Shown here piece by piece: positions 46,429 to 57,605 of a stretch of DNA of 64,000 nucleotides. Numbering within the stretch: position 1 is the stretch's first letter; every line of letters begins with the position of its first letter. This stretch comes from Trichaptum fuscoviolaceum (Eukaryota > Basidiomycota > Agaricomycetes > Hymenochaetales > Trichaptaceae). Location: assembly GCA_910574455.1 (NCBI GenBank), contig CAJSYZ010000007.1, positions 5,699,974 to 5,763,973 on the forward strand, in the 5' to 3' direction. The notes under the pieces were generated by a model. That model worked only from the letters and a program-made list of their open reading frames with translations, was not told the DNA's origin and did not search any database. The position numbers and the translations under genes were made by a program.

Positions 46429-46677
46429 CGAAGCTGGTCGACGTTAACGTACGTGCCGTATGTACAGTTACCAAATATATATTTTTAACGTTTTCTCACG
46501 CCGCGCGCCATCACGCGGATCCCCTGCGGTGACCGACGCTGCTTACGAATACATTTCTGCCAGGGTCCCTATGACCTCGTTAAAATTCCAAGTTTCAAAG
46601 TTTGGGTTGTTTGTTCATTTCTTAATATAGTAATTACATGTGGCGTGGAGGTCATAGGGACCCTGGGAAGGAGGATG
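46427..46677. repeat. Right terminal inverted repeat (251 bp)
   Basis: Reverse complement of the left TIR; I saw only two differences, in the A/T run near the inner end. The helicase start codon at 46428 overlaps its inner edge. Confidence 0.95.
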
Positions 46678-46686
46678 ACATCATAC

Positions 46687-47284
46687 GAGACTTACCGAGT
46701 GACTGTGACTCTGTTCATCATCTCCCATGAACAAAGCTGTCCATCAACACAAATAAAGCTAAAAGATGATCATTGCTGCATTGATAAAACGATAAGAGGC
46801 ACGAATTCAAGTGCGCTGGCAACTTGAAGGTTTCTCGCTGTGCGCATCAAATACAGGTAGTTCTCCTCCACTCTAGCATCGTTACACTTCTGATCCTAGT
46901 TTCTTGAGTCAAGCTATCAACAAGGGCCTACTTCAGACCCGCCGCGGAAGTATTTGGATTATCAGCGAGCGTATCTCGGTCGAAGTGGCTCAATACATTG
47001 TAGGAGCGCACAATTCGTGATGAATTGTGCTTCTGAAATCTGACGCGTATTATTGAAGATGATCTACCTGATATATAAACTACAGCAATCTGTTCTATGC
47101 TGCTTGTGGCCATTTGTCTCAGGTGAGGCTCTTTTCGACCTCATCTGTATTAGCTGCTTGATTAATTTTTGGTTGCTTGGTACTACATCGTTGAGAACAC
47201 TGCCTAGTATCCGATACGGAGTGAAGTTATAAGAGCCTGCTTTTCAATATCACTTTGCACAATATCCCTGAACTGTCTTCATCC
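46687..47284. other. Spacer right of the TIR element
   Basis: No supported gene in either strand. Confidence 0.4.
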
Positions 47285-48945
47285 ATGAGCGACATACTAC
47301 CTCGAGAAAGCTTGCTTTCCGGCCTGGAAGATAGCTTATTACAATACCAAACTTTGAAGGTACTGTATATTTCCGAGACTTCAACTTTATTATTTCCCGC
47401 TAACGGACTCTAGTATGCAATATGTATGGCACGTTACAGGCTCTGAGTCCGATTATTGCTAATGCTTGTCCAAGTGGCTGGACTAGCCCTTTTCGTAAGT
47501 TTCTCTGAGAGCAATCCAAAAACCTATCCTAACGCCTCACTTAGTGTTATGACTTTCAGTTGACTCTGAAAGATGAAGTACAGTGATATGCCATTTGTTC
47601 ACTTATACAATATAGGCTGACAGAGCCCTCATAGATCGATCACATCTGGCCTTCTCGAATGAGCGTCTCGAAGGTACTCTACTTTCTCAACCGCTATTCT
47701 CCTTTTCTAGATGTCACACTCTGCTCTTACCGTACGTCTTGCCTCTTCGCCTTGGTGTTTATCTGACAGCCAACAGTTGTGACGATTGGCGGAAGTGCAC
47801 AGGTAAGTCTGACCTTCACAGATGAAGCACAGGCATAGACCTACCCGAAACAACTAGTTCTGCAGAGTATCTGCACAAGTTTTTGGATGTAAGCGAATTC
47901 CGCAATAAGCATGAGCAGATTCACGATTGAGCTTTCTTCAGACTCAGGGCTCTATGGCGTCATCTTCGCAGAAGGTGGGTCGAAGATACTTGATAATACT
48001 TCTTAGACTCATCTGCTGAGTAGCGATATTGATGCTGCGCACCTTGGCTATTTGGGGTCGCTCTCGGATGGTGACGGTGATTTTTGCCCTACTTATCTCG
48101 GTGGGTGCTACGTTTGTGTAGTGTTTCTTTCCGCTCTCATGGACCTAACCCATCTGCACAGGTTGCCGTTACCAGCGCTACATTTATCGAGGCTTGGGAC
48201 TTGCGAAATGTATCTGGTAAATCCACCTCACTATAACGAAAGAACGCCATTTGACCCTTCTCCCAGTGTTAAACGTGCCTGGATATGCAGGCTGCGTATT
48301 TACCGACTCCAACCCATTGTTATACATCGGCCTCATAATAGTCATTGTTACCGAATCCAGTGCGTGTTTAGGTTTTATTTTGAGTTTGTATCTCTGAAAG
48401 TCGGAAATACTGTAGTTACGCTTGGCCTTCTTCTATGGGAGACACTCTTAGGTACTATGTTTCTCAATGGACTCTAAACCATCTCTATCTTATGCGGAAA
48501 AAAGGTGCAAACTCCCGGAGCTCCGCCGTAATGGTGATGTACCGAGACGGTGCGTATTTGACATCTTATAGGCTTGACGAAGAGTCAAGACTGACGGACG
48601 AATACATGGACAGGAATACTATACTTTGTCGTTATCCTTTGTCCGTTATTCTCTATATTTCATATGCTCGACTCTGACATTGCATAGGCATTTCTGTTGC
48701 CAATTTAATTGTTGTCCTTGTCAGCCCCGTAAGCAGTCCACTTTAAAATAAGACTCCGTGCTTATCCGTTCGCAGAGAGAAAGTCACTTACTAATTATTA
48801 CGTGTGTATCTAACCTGCAGTTTGCTGCACGTCGTTGCGCTTACCATCACTCTCGACTGTCAGAATTCAACGAGTCCTGCACAGTAGTTGCTGCACACGC
48901 ATCCTCCTGAACATTCGTTCCGCATTTTCAAATGATGTACAGTAA
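47285..48945 (+). CDS. DUF6533-type multi-pass membrane protein, many micro-exons
   Basis: Nine consecutive small exons join in phase: 47858-47888, 47942-47974, 48024-48100, 48162-48216, 48267-48371, 48416-48451, 48505-48549, 48614-48640 and 48688-48728. They encode SGLYGVIFAEAILMLRTLAIWGRSR, then a membrane segment, then PLLYIGLIIVIVTESSAC, VMVMYRDGILYFV and SVANLIVVLVSP, the pattern of the mushroom membrane-protein family that carries DUF6533 at its N-terminus. A final QRVLHSSCCTRILLNIR block ends with TAA at 48945, but its frame does not join the previous exon in my reading, so one splice site or a frameshift is unresolved. The start at 47285 (MSDILPRESLLSGLEDSL) and exons before 47858 are tentative. 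Function unknown; probably in the plasma or an internal membrane. Confidence 0.6.
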
Positions 48946-49317
48946 TACTGGCTACCATTCTGTCTACTTGTTTGTAGGCACGAGGGCGTCATGATGCGGT
49001 GGGTCAAGAAAGAGAGGGATTTTTAGTTCAATCTCGAGGATCTCTACTCTTTCTGTTCGGATTAGGTCTTCAAAGTAAGAAGGTATATATATGCACGAAC
49101 GAAGTTAAATCTACCAGAGGAGCGGATACGGTGCTTTGTGTTGATGTTTTAATTCCTAATTCCTCTATCTCGGCCTTTTACTGACCACTGTTCTCACAAC
49201 TACTTTGCGCCATAATCATTCATGATTCTGCATATTAACACTGCTCTTCGGATATACATTGATGAACTTTATATGTGTAATAGCTATTTAAATAGAGGTG
49301 AATAGTGTGTGACGCAT
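48946..49317. other. Spacer before the LRR relic
   Basis: Nothing supported; corresponds to 30291-30515 in block A with much divergence. Confidence 0.35.
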
Positions 49318-49639
49318 TCATCCGCCTCGAACCTCGTCCACATCATCAAATTCAGTAACCCTGGCGCGGTGCTCCGTGCTAAACTTTAGCCCTTGCTCCT
49401 CCATCAACTCCAGCTGCTCGATCATATCGATATCAAACTCGATCCCACACTCGCTGAATATGACTTCGAGGTCCTTGCCAGGTGTGGCTTGACTGGACAA
49501 TCGGGACCACATCATCTCCATCATGTCGTCCGCGAACTCCTCGTCACTATAACCGTCTTCATTTGCAAAAGTACACCTATCAAAGACGATTTTTCGTAGC
49601 TTGTCCAAGCCCCACCTATTGCCGGGACACTGCACCGAG

Positions 49640-50842
49640 CGGCCTACAGATTTTAACATGCAGGTTCCGCGCGCGGTAAATGGTAAATCGATCGATTTAC
49701 CGCCCATTACCGCGAGTACTTCCGCGCAGTTCCTCCCACTTTCCCACGTCTCCCCCTCATCTTCGGAAAGGCTCTACGGGTTATTGTAAGTTTTTAAAAA
49801 TGCAAAAAAATATGTTCATCGTTCCATGGGTGTATGCGACAAGACATATTTTTCTCAGTAATATTCCGAATTTATTGGAATCAAACATGTCAAAGATGCA
49901 TACAGTTAGAAACAAGAAGTTCAAAGGGAGCGCGGTAATCTGTACGGTAGGCGCGGTAAATGTCCGCGGTAGTTGAATGGAAGGGCGGTAAAATTCTTGA
50001 AATAGCGCGGAAGTCATGGTAAAATCAATGGTAGGCATGGTAAAACCAACGGTAATGGCGCGGAAGTGCGCGTTAAAATCGACGGTAGTGCGCAGTAAAG
50101 TCGGCGGTAATGGCACGGAACTGCATGTTAATTTAGTACAGTCCTGAGTGATACCTGAGAATATGTAGAAAATGTGCAGCTCCATATCATTGTATTCAGT
50201 CTCTAATTAACTCCTGTATTATAGGACAATACTCAAAGTGTTCCGGAGTTTTAGTCTTTTTTGTTTTGTTTTCTCCATAACTCAACAAATAATTGGCGCA
50301 TACAGAAGCTAAGAATATGCATGAAAAGATCTTGATTAGTAGCTTCCGTCGATATGAACTTCATTATTTAAAACAGAGAATTCACGGAGCTATTGGTGTT
50401 CAAACTTCCAATTAGTTTCTATGTTCGGACATTAATAACTCTGTCAATTCTCTGCATTAAATCTTGAAACTTGTATCGACGGAAGCTACTAATTAAGATC
50501 TTTCGATGCATATTCTTAACTTCTGTACGCGCCAACTATTTGTTGAGTTATGGGAGAAAACAAGAAAAAGTCTAAAACATTGGAACACTATTTTGAGTCA
50601 TGTACTACTAGTAGTAGTATAACCACAATTATATTTTGTTTGCTATAAACCATTTATTTGCACTATCTAATGCTTCACTTCCACAAAGTAGTCTAAGATA
50701 GCTGCACGGTAATGTGGAAGGCACGGCGCGGTAATGGCGCTGAAGTGCGCGGTAAAATCGACGGAACTGCATGGTAATTCCCGCAGTACCGCGCGGTACT
50801 GCGCGGTAGCACGGTAATCTGTATGTTAAAATCTAGTTGCCC
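49640..50842. mobile_element. 1.2-kb non-autonomous TIR element in the LRR gene
   Basis: Flanked by the 10-bp direct repeat CTGCACCGAG at 49630-49639 and 50843-50852, part of the LRR coding sequence. The ends form an imperfect inverted repeat around AGATTTTAACAT(G/A)CAG. Both subterminal regions are filled with GCGGTAA and related words, and a perfect palindrome (GGTAAATCGATCGATTTACC) lies at 49682-49701. No coding sequence. A target duplication of 9-10 bp suits Mutator-like elements, but the boundary is uncertain by a base or two. Confidence 0.85.
50231..50600. repeat. Long foldback inside the 1.2-kb element
   Basis: The arm at about 50231-50357 is the inverse of 50475-50600 with roughly one change in eight; cores such as CTCAACAAATA and TAGTAGCTTCCGTCGAT are exact. 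The loop contains a further weaker inverted pair. It may be a second element nested in the first. Confidence 0.8.
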
Positions 50843-51447
50843 CTGCACCGAGAGAGCAGACAAAAGGCAATTGCTGAGATCATCACAGTCTGAGAGCACC
50901 AAAGTTCGAAGGTCGGGAGTCCGGAAAAGCAATTGAATGATACATTCCTCAGGAATCAATCGTGATTGGATCTTGAGAACCTCCAGTGTACACTTGGAGC
51001 GTTGCAGAAGGTCCCGAATATCGAGGATGAACCTAGGGACAGTTTCGTCACTGCCTTCGTCGTTCACAGTTTGCACAATGAGTTGTTTCAAACTTGGGCA
51101 TAAGATGCGGTTGTGGAACTTTCCAATTGTGCCGAGCTGGCCCGCCGCAGCAATGACACGAAGGTTCCGGAGGTTTTCGAATCGAAGTAGCTGTGCCGGG
51201 GCAGCGGTGCTCCCTGACATGGAGCGAACGGTGAGCGAGTGCACGTTCGGAGCGTTCCCAAGAAGACGGATGCACTGGGCGAAAGACGAAAATTCCTGTG
51301 TATTGCCCATGAGGTCAAAATCCAGTGAGCTGAGGCTAAGGAGTGCAGGTCTGTCATTGGGCGTGAGGGGGCGCAATTGAAGAATCTCGCTCGGGAAGCT
51401 GCGGATGTGCGTGGATGAAGGCATGCTCGATACAGGAGAGTCTGCAA

Positions 51448-52199
51448 CTAGACGCCAGGGGGATGTTTGGCGATGTCTACAGGAGATGCGCAGGCTTTAA
51501 TACCCACTCGATGGAACCACAACCTCAACCACAACCACAACTTCCATATCCTGTGGTGGGCACCACCTCGCGGCAAGAAGGCAACTAGCTATTGTTCTCT
51601 AGCGGCCTAACAACTGGCTATCAGGACATTGTCAAAGACAGTCATAAACAAATCCACATTACCACACACATTGTCAGCCACTCATCGTGACACGATCCAC
51701 ACCTCCTTATAGATGTCCTCACTATGCTCATCACCGTGCATCGATGGTGAGACCCAGCTGCCCGTGTGTGGCAAAGGAAAACCGAAGGCGCGTTCACGGC
51801 CCATTATGAAAGGCAAAAACAAAAAATGATACTCACGTATCGTAATCCAGTCTGGTCGGGCCACATAGCTGCGAGATGGAGACGGAGAAGGCCTAGCATT
51901 ATAGTGTCGTCTATTGAATTCTAGAAGGATCACTGGCCGCCTAACTTCAAGCCAACTGTGAGTCGTTCGACTGGAACTAATTCCTTGTGTCCACACGAGC
52001 ACGAGCTGATACTCGAAGCTGTTAAAGAGCGTACAGAGGGAAATCTTGACGTCCCACAGCTCATAAGCGCCTGACCAAGACGCTTCATCTCTTCACTAAG
52101 GAACCTAGATGCGCAGAAAGATGCAGCCATTCAATGCAATCAAGACTTATTCACGCACTAATACACAGCCTTCCCATCGCTTCCGATTCCAAGTCTATC
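51448..52199. other. Spacer of block B
   Basis: Aligns with 32020-32430 of block A, including CGCGGCAAGAAGGCAACTA and the recurrent cassette spacer near 51900. No gene supported. Confidence 0.45.
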
Positions 52200-53220
52200 C
52201 AGCCAAATCCATCGTCCCATCGCAAGAGCTCAATCCAACCTCCAACCTAGCGTACATCCCTGCCTCATGTGAAGTCGGGACCAGCCCCTCGCCAATGACG
52301 CATGCTCCGATATCGGCAGGGCTAGTGTGATGTCCGACCTCGTGTGGGTCTGGCGATGCGCTATCCCCCGTACTGGTGAGTATGTACGCTTGTAAGAGTT
52401 CCACGCTTTCCATGAAGAAGACGGATTTGTATAGCGTCGTATGCCATGCTTAATCCTGATCCTGACGTTATCCGTACAGCGGGCTCGGAGCGGGTAAAGG
52501 ATACAGCTTCGTCTTGAGACCCGTGAAGGTGATCGACACTTCTGTGTATCGTTGCGTGTGCATGTTTTGATGTAAACGGTATCGAGCAGCGTTTGATGTA
52601 GTAGCATAGGTTTGTGCCCATCTACGAGGCCAGATGAGACGTGACAAAGGACGCATTGATGAAACCTATTTGATCTCATTATAACACATGCGTCAGCTAG
52701 TATTACGAGGAAGAGTTCAAAGTCAGCACACACCGCCCTCAGCTTCCTAATACCGTGCTCCTTCTCTTCATCCGGATAGGCGACAATGGTGTATACGGGT
52801 ACATGATATCGATGACTTCCAGCGAGGGCCGTGCTGAGCATCCTTGACGTCTCTGCCCTGCTTGCACCGTTCACATCGGCGATTCGTAATCTGCTGCTAG
52901 ATCAATGAGCGCCATGATCTACAGGATCCTTGGCGGTGAGATGATGGCTTCGTCTAGCCGGAGGATGTGCGAGCGGAATACGGGAAATGAGGTGGTGGGA
53001 GTCAGCCCCTTTACCAGCTTCGGTCAGTCGGCATGTCGTTCGAGGAATGTCGGCGTGCGAGGAAGATGGAGAAGACTATCGAAGATAAATAAGGTGAGAT
53101 TAGCGATGAAAGGCAGGAAAAAACGCGTACGATGTTTCTGGTGAGGTTTACCTAGCCCGCGCATTTATCTGCTGTTATGCGAACCGTTCGTCCTCTTCCC
53201 TGTTCCATGGTTCTAACCTC
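52200..53220 (-). pseudogene. F2-like degenerate copy (subtype alpha, block B)
   Basis: Better kept than its block A twin. The minus strand reads LRLDEAIISPPRI (lead to the first HxT motif, which itself is lost), then MLSTALAGSHRYHVP and IVAYPDEEKEHGIRKLRAV, which matches the VGPDESEENG-LRAVC exon end of F2, then an exon with LLHQTLLDTVY, where the second HxT motif survives. Frames change several times. Confidence 0.45.
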
Positions 53221-53919
53221 TCCAGGGACCAATTCATGGGCATCTCACAACGTGATGCCCCTGGTTCTGCTCGGCCCACGATTAACGTGAAGGTATGTAG
53301 CATTGCTGTTTAAAATGCGACTACCGTGAGGATTTCTGTTGTATTGTGCTGAGGAAACTGATGAGCCAGTAGCACTGTCAACCAAAGTCAAGCTCAGGAA
53401 AACAGGGCATGCTTCGGTCTTGACTAAAGGAGCTTGTGGGTATATGTCACACCCAGAGAGAACCAGGGTCTTGATGCGCTTAGATGCCACTCGGTGGCCC
53501 ATGGGAGGTGAACACGCTTCTCGGCATCCGGACTCCCCTTGATGTCTTCACCACCTTCCTGAAGGGCCGGGAAGCAGAGCTAAGAGGTTGGGAGACAATG
53601 CTCAGATCAGCAAGTCCAACACCATGCCGCTCGAGCTCAAGCCCATCTCGAGTCCGGGCGAGTTCGAGCCAGTCTCATCGAGTGGACCGACGGGAGTCCT
53701 TGACAGTGGCACATATACAATGAGAGACACCCGTGACCCAAACACGCATGCCTCATGGTGATTCTCAAAATCGAAGAAGCCTGATTATTTAGTGCAATGA
53801 TGTGGTCAAATCCTGAATTTATTCACGTACTAGTATAAAATTTAGCCAATCTAAATCCAGACCCGACATCCCATTGTGAGTGTACTCCATCACCAGAAGC
53901 TCAGATCAAATCTCCACCT

Positions 53920-54920
53920 TCACCACCAGCCAACCTGATGCCTCCATACCCATGCTTCCCATGAGGCAAGTTTACACCTCACCAACAACATAGGAGCTCG
54001 GGATCACACGATGACCATGCTCATGACAAGCCCCGCGCGGAGCGGGACTCTGGACTTGCGGGTGATGAAGGGAAGCAGGGGTGTCTAGGAACGAGGAAGG
54101 TGACATAGACGCGGCCACGATCCCTACAGCTTGTGACCAAGAGTCCAAGACGGCGCCGACATCAAAGGGGACCTTCCCTCCGTTCCGTGCCCAGTTTGCG
54201 TAAACCATGTTGAGGTCCGTGCAGAACAACCATAATGGACGGTGGTCATCGTCAACGAGGCCTGCTTATGGTTGATAAACCCTGTTGGGTTTGTGATTAG
54301 TGGTGAAACAGGGTGACAGAAATAGCCATGCTTAGAGACGCACCGTACACCGCTCTTAACCCCCTATTCTCCTCACTCTCATCCGGACCAACGAACAAGA
54401 TGTCCACATTTGTTTCTGCACAGCGCGACGAACAATTTATGTTGAGCATTTATAACGAGGCCAAGAGGGGTTCTTTGTCCGGATGTCGAGGGTGCGGGGT
54501 CGGTGAGACGTGAGGGGAACAAGGACCATGCTCAACGTCTTCGGTGAGGGGGCTGTTATACCGAGGGTTGCAGAGTTTCCAACGTTTCCTCTTCTAGCAA
54601 TTGAATTGACTTCTAGGGACATGACACCAAGTCTCAAGTACTGATTACGGGGCAGTATAACGATGCTTTCGTCCAGCCCGGGTATTGGCGGGACACTTGC
54701 AAGGCGTACGAGTGAAAGGACTGTACAGCAAAAAAAAGTGAGATAAAGAAAAGATATGTAGTTCAACGACGTACAGTGTGTTAACCGTGGCCTCGCCTGT
54801 CGCGCCCACGACAACCACCATCGTATCTTCTTTCACAACCTCTCCCGAAACCTGTTTCAATGTTTCCTCCTCGTGCCAATTGCGCTACGCTCGTCCTTGA
54901 CATGTACAACGCCTCTCCGA
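53920..54920 (-). pseudogene. F2 copy B: 2H phosphoesterase relative without catalytic His
   Basis: Nearly the same sequence as F2-A. The first motif reads QYLRLG, so both His and Thr are gone, and the second reads FCTDLNMVYANW. KVPFDVGAVLD is kept where F2-A has lost it. Shared lesions in the first exon show that the loss came before block A was copied into block B. Confidence 0.6.
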
Positions 54921-56640
54921 CAACATTTGGCCCGAAAACTTTCATTGTCAACTTAAGTATAACGCGAGTATTGATGACATTTTGCAGTCGTACGATGTCG
55001 CCGAGATTAGGAGGAAATAGCAAGTTGAAGAGAGGAAACAGGTTGAATCGAGTCTCGGTGACAACTTGAAGAGTGTTACTTTCAGTCTCCGATAAAAAGA
55101 CATTGCTGACGTCATCTTTTCGACTTACGCTTGAAGTTGCACAATAATTGCGAACGCTGTGGGTGCACAGCAGAGCCCGCTACCCAGGTTTTGCTTATTT
55201 CATTAGATTGAGAATGTATTAAAATTTTATTTATGATATATATATATATAATAATGATTAAAATTTATGGTAGCTATTTAATGATTGAAAGAAAGGCAAT
55301 CTATAGTTGCTACTGACACTGTCTACAAGAATTGCCATGATGAACGCAAAGAAGTAGACTAAGTCATAGACGTACGCGTCCGTCCGGGCCGTCTGTACCC
55401 GTGTCAAGAGCATCCTCACCACACTCTTCATTAATAGCTTCAACATCACGCTCGTATGTACCTCACGACGCTCTGCAGTAGCTCGAAACCCCACGCATGG
55501 AAATGAGTTTCTGCTGCATAACGGCCAGGATGGCCATAAACTGGTCGGTCTGCGCCATTTGCACGGCGTCTTGAGTGAGGAAGGCGCAAGAGGCGGACGA
55601 GGATGGTCATGAGCCTTTTTGTGCCCAGGAAGCGGGCTGGAGGAGGAAGGGGAGGTTGGAGCGGTAATCCGGAGGAACATCATTGTCGTGGAGCTCGAGC
55701 ATCTGCGAGAGCATTTGGAAGATGCACAGAATAAATTCTGCACAAAAGATGAATTAGTTTCTGTAGGTGTCTGAAAGGAAGGTTGCTTACGATCAATGTC
55801 CTGTTGTAAAATGATTGTGAATGGACCAAATAGAGCCTGTTCAAATGTTGCCAATGTTTGACGCGATGAGCCGACTGTAAACCAATGTATAAGTCGACGA
55901 TCAGAGGCTGTTGCATGTTCTTCAGTTTCAAATACCTCACCTGATTGAAGCAGATATACTCTCGAAGATATATTGATCGAAGTTCGGATTGCTTGGGTTA
56001 TTGCGAATCGCGGCAAGGATAGCAACAAGACGATGAAGCAGTCGTTTATGGTCTGAGGCTATTGCTGTCCGTGCGGTCAGAATAACACGCATGACACCTA
56101 CGATTGTTACAGTTATCGTTAATGAGAGAATAAGCTCGAGATAATTGTAAACTTACATTTCATCAGTTAGTCATTTTCTGCAATTTTTTCCGGTGTCCCA
56201 CCCGCCTCAATTGTGTTGATGATTTCAGGTGCAAGCTCCCGAATGTCTTCCTGGTTGAAGCTGCTGAAATTATTAGATAATATTCGGCGTAACAAAGCGA
56301 TTTACGCACAGTAAGGATGAGCCGCGCTTGATGAACGATATCCGCTCAATGGTCGTCGCTGTATACGTATAGCAGACATAGTTGGGTGAGCGCAGATGAC
56401 GAACGGAAAGAGGAAGGACGGAGAGGAAATTTTCGTTTGTGAACTGTATAGTTGATTAGCGCTTGTCTTGCATGAAAGGTTGATTACACACTAGATTTCG
56501 GACTGCATAGAAAAAGCGAATCGCGTCAACCTGGAAAATTAGATGCACAGAGTTTTCATCGACCTGTACGTCCTCGTATATGTGCTGTGAGAAGAACTGG
56601 ACGACATCTTCAAGAGCATTCGTGTTTGTGACACCTTGCT

Positions 56641-57605
56641 ATTGATTGCCAATGTTATTCACCATTCCTTCTGAATGAACAGCTTCACTCACCTGCGATA
56701 TTGCACCATCCGTTGCCACCTCCGTGAGCAGGTACACACTTTCACCCTTCCTCTTCCAGCTCTCTTCAACTCCCTTCTTCCTGTTGTATTCCTCTCGACA
56801 ATTATCTGTTTGCGCTCATTCATGGTAACTTGGCCGATGTTCTATACCGTCCAGTGGCTGTAAATGTGACACTCTCTGTCAATCCCTCTGCTATTGCTTT
56901 ACCTGAAGTCTCTGCCGATGAAGTATTTGTTCTTACTGAAGTTTTGTCGCCAACGTTCCTTGAAGAGGAGCCGCCGAGATCAACTATCCGGTATGCCTTG
57001 AACCAAACTGTACACTCTGTAACCGATACCCCAGTCAACCCGAGTGACGATAACCATCGTGCCTCTCTGACCAGATCTATGCCTGTGACTGCCTGTGCTG
57101 AGAAAATAAAGTATAGCGTCGACTCTTGCAACGTGCCTTTCCCTGAAGATGGTGATAGCGACTTGTCACTTCTGTCAATTGTTTCAACTCCAAGTATGCC
57201 TTTCGTAGGACCTTTATCTACCGAAGACGATGGAGTGGACCGGGTCCACTCCATCGTCTTCGGTAGATAAAGGTCCTACAAAAGGCTGGACCCGCTCTCT
57301 GTACCGGTTCGCTCTGTCACTGAACTCAAGAACACAGCCGCGGGAATATGTCCTGCATTGTCGCCTACAGACGAGAACCTAGGACCTCTGACTGTCGATG
57401 CAGTGACCATAAGTACTATAGCTGATCGTCTGTCGGAGCCTGAAGAAGTGGATACGCTGAGATGCTCAATCTTGATGCAGAAGCTGCTATTGGCAAAGCT
57501 CATAAGCTGACGGTAAGTACGGACATCTTGCTTACCACATTCAATGCATTCCGCATGATTTGCTCCGACATTCGTGGCGGGGACAAGCTGGCTCTGACAG
57601 CGCCG
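56641..57605. other. Foreign block inside the CSE1 pseudogene
   Basis: Replaces the CSE1 stretch that should join ...TRR to QGVTNTN. On the plus strand both halves have Ser/Thr/Asp-rich frames of similar style (56830-57270 and 57290-57490), separated by a perfect hairpin. They may be the two arms of a once longer coding or repeat unit. Origin unknown. Confidence 0.5.
57205..57279. repeat. Perfect hairpin, 36-bp arms, 3-nt loop
   Basis: 57205-57240 is the exact inverse of 57244-57279, separated by CGG. A few more bases pair beyond one mismatch. Confidence 0.97.

Larger units (their letters stand above)
40769..46677. mobile_element. 5.9-kb TIR transposon with DUF6589 and RecQ-type helicase genes
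   Basis: Bounded by inverted repeats of 251 bp that are almost identical, and flanked by the 9-bp direct repeat ACATCATAC at 40760-40768 and 46678-46686. Inside are two convergent genes: a DUF6589 protein on the plus strand and a RecQ-type DNA helicase on the minus strand. No classical transposase is present in the remaining space. The near-identity of the TIRs and the clean target duplication show a recent insertion. It landed in the cassette array, just downstream of the F1 remnant. The element is most simply read as a DNA transposon whose mobility proteins are these two. Confidence 0.92.
49318..51424 (-). pseudogene. LRR-type protein, block B copy, interrupted and truncated
   Basis: Two parts of the block A LRR protein: 50853-51424 (from LSSLDFDLMGNTQEFSSFAQ to LLSALSV) and 49318-49629 (from PGNRWGLDKLRKIVF to EFDDVDEVRGG). 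A 1.2-kb element separates them. About 200 N-terminal residues present in block A are missing; only MPSSTHIRSF leads into the repeats. The separate parts are otherwise open, so the damage is two events and not slow decay. Confidence 0.85.

Noticed and set aside
56830..57270. 147-aa plus-strand frame as a real gene
   Set aside because: Ends in the arm of a perfect hairpin and lies within a foreign block in a pseudogene; no start context or partner exons. Kept only as an unexplained block.
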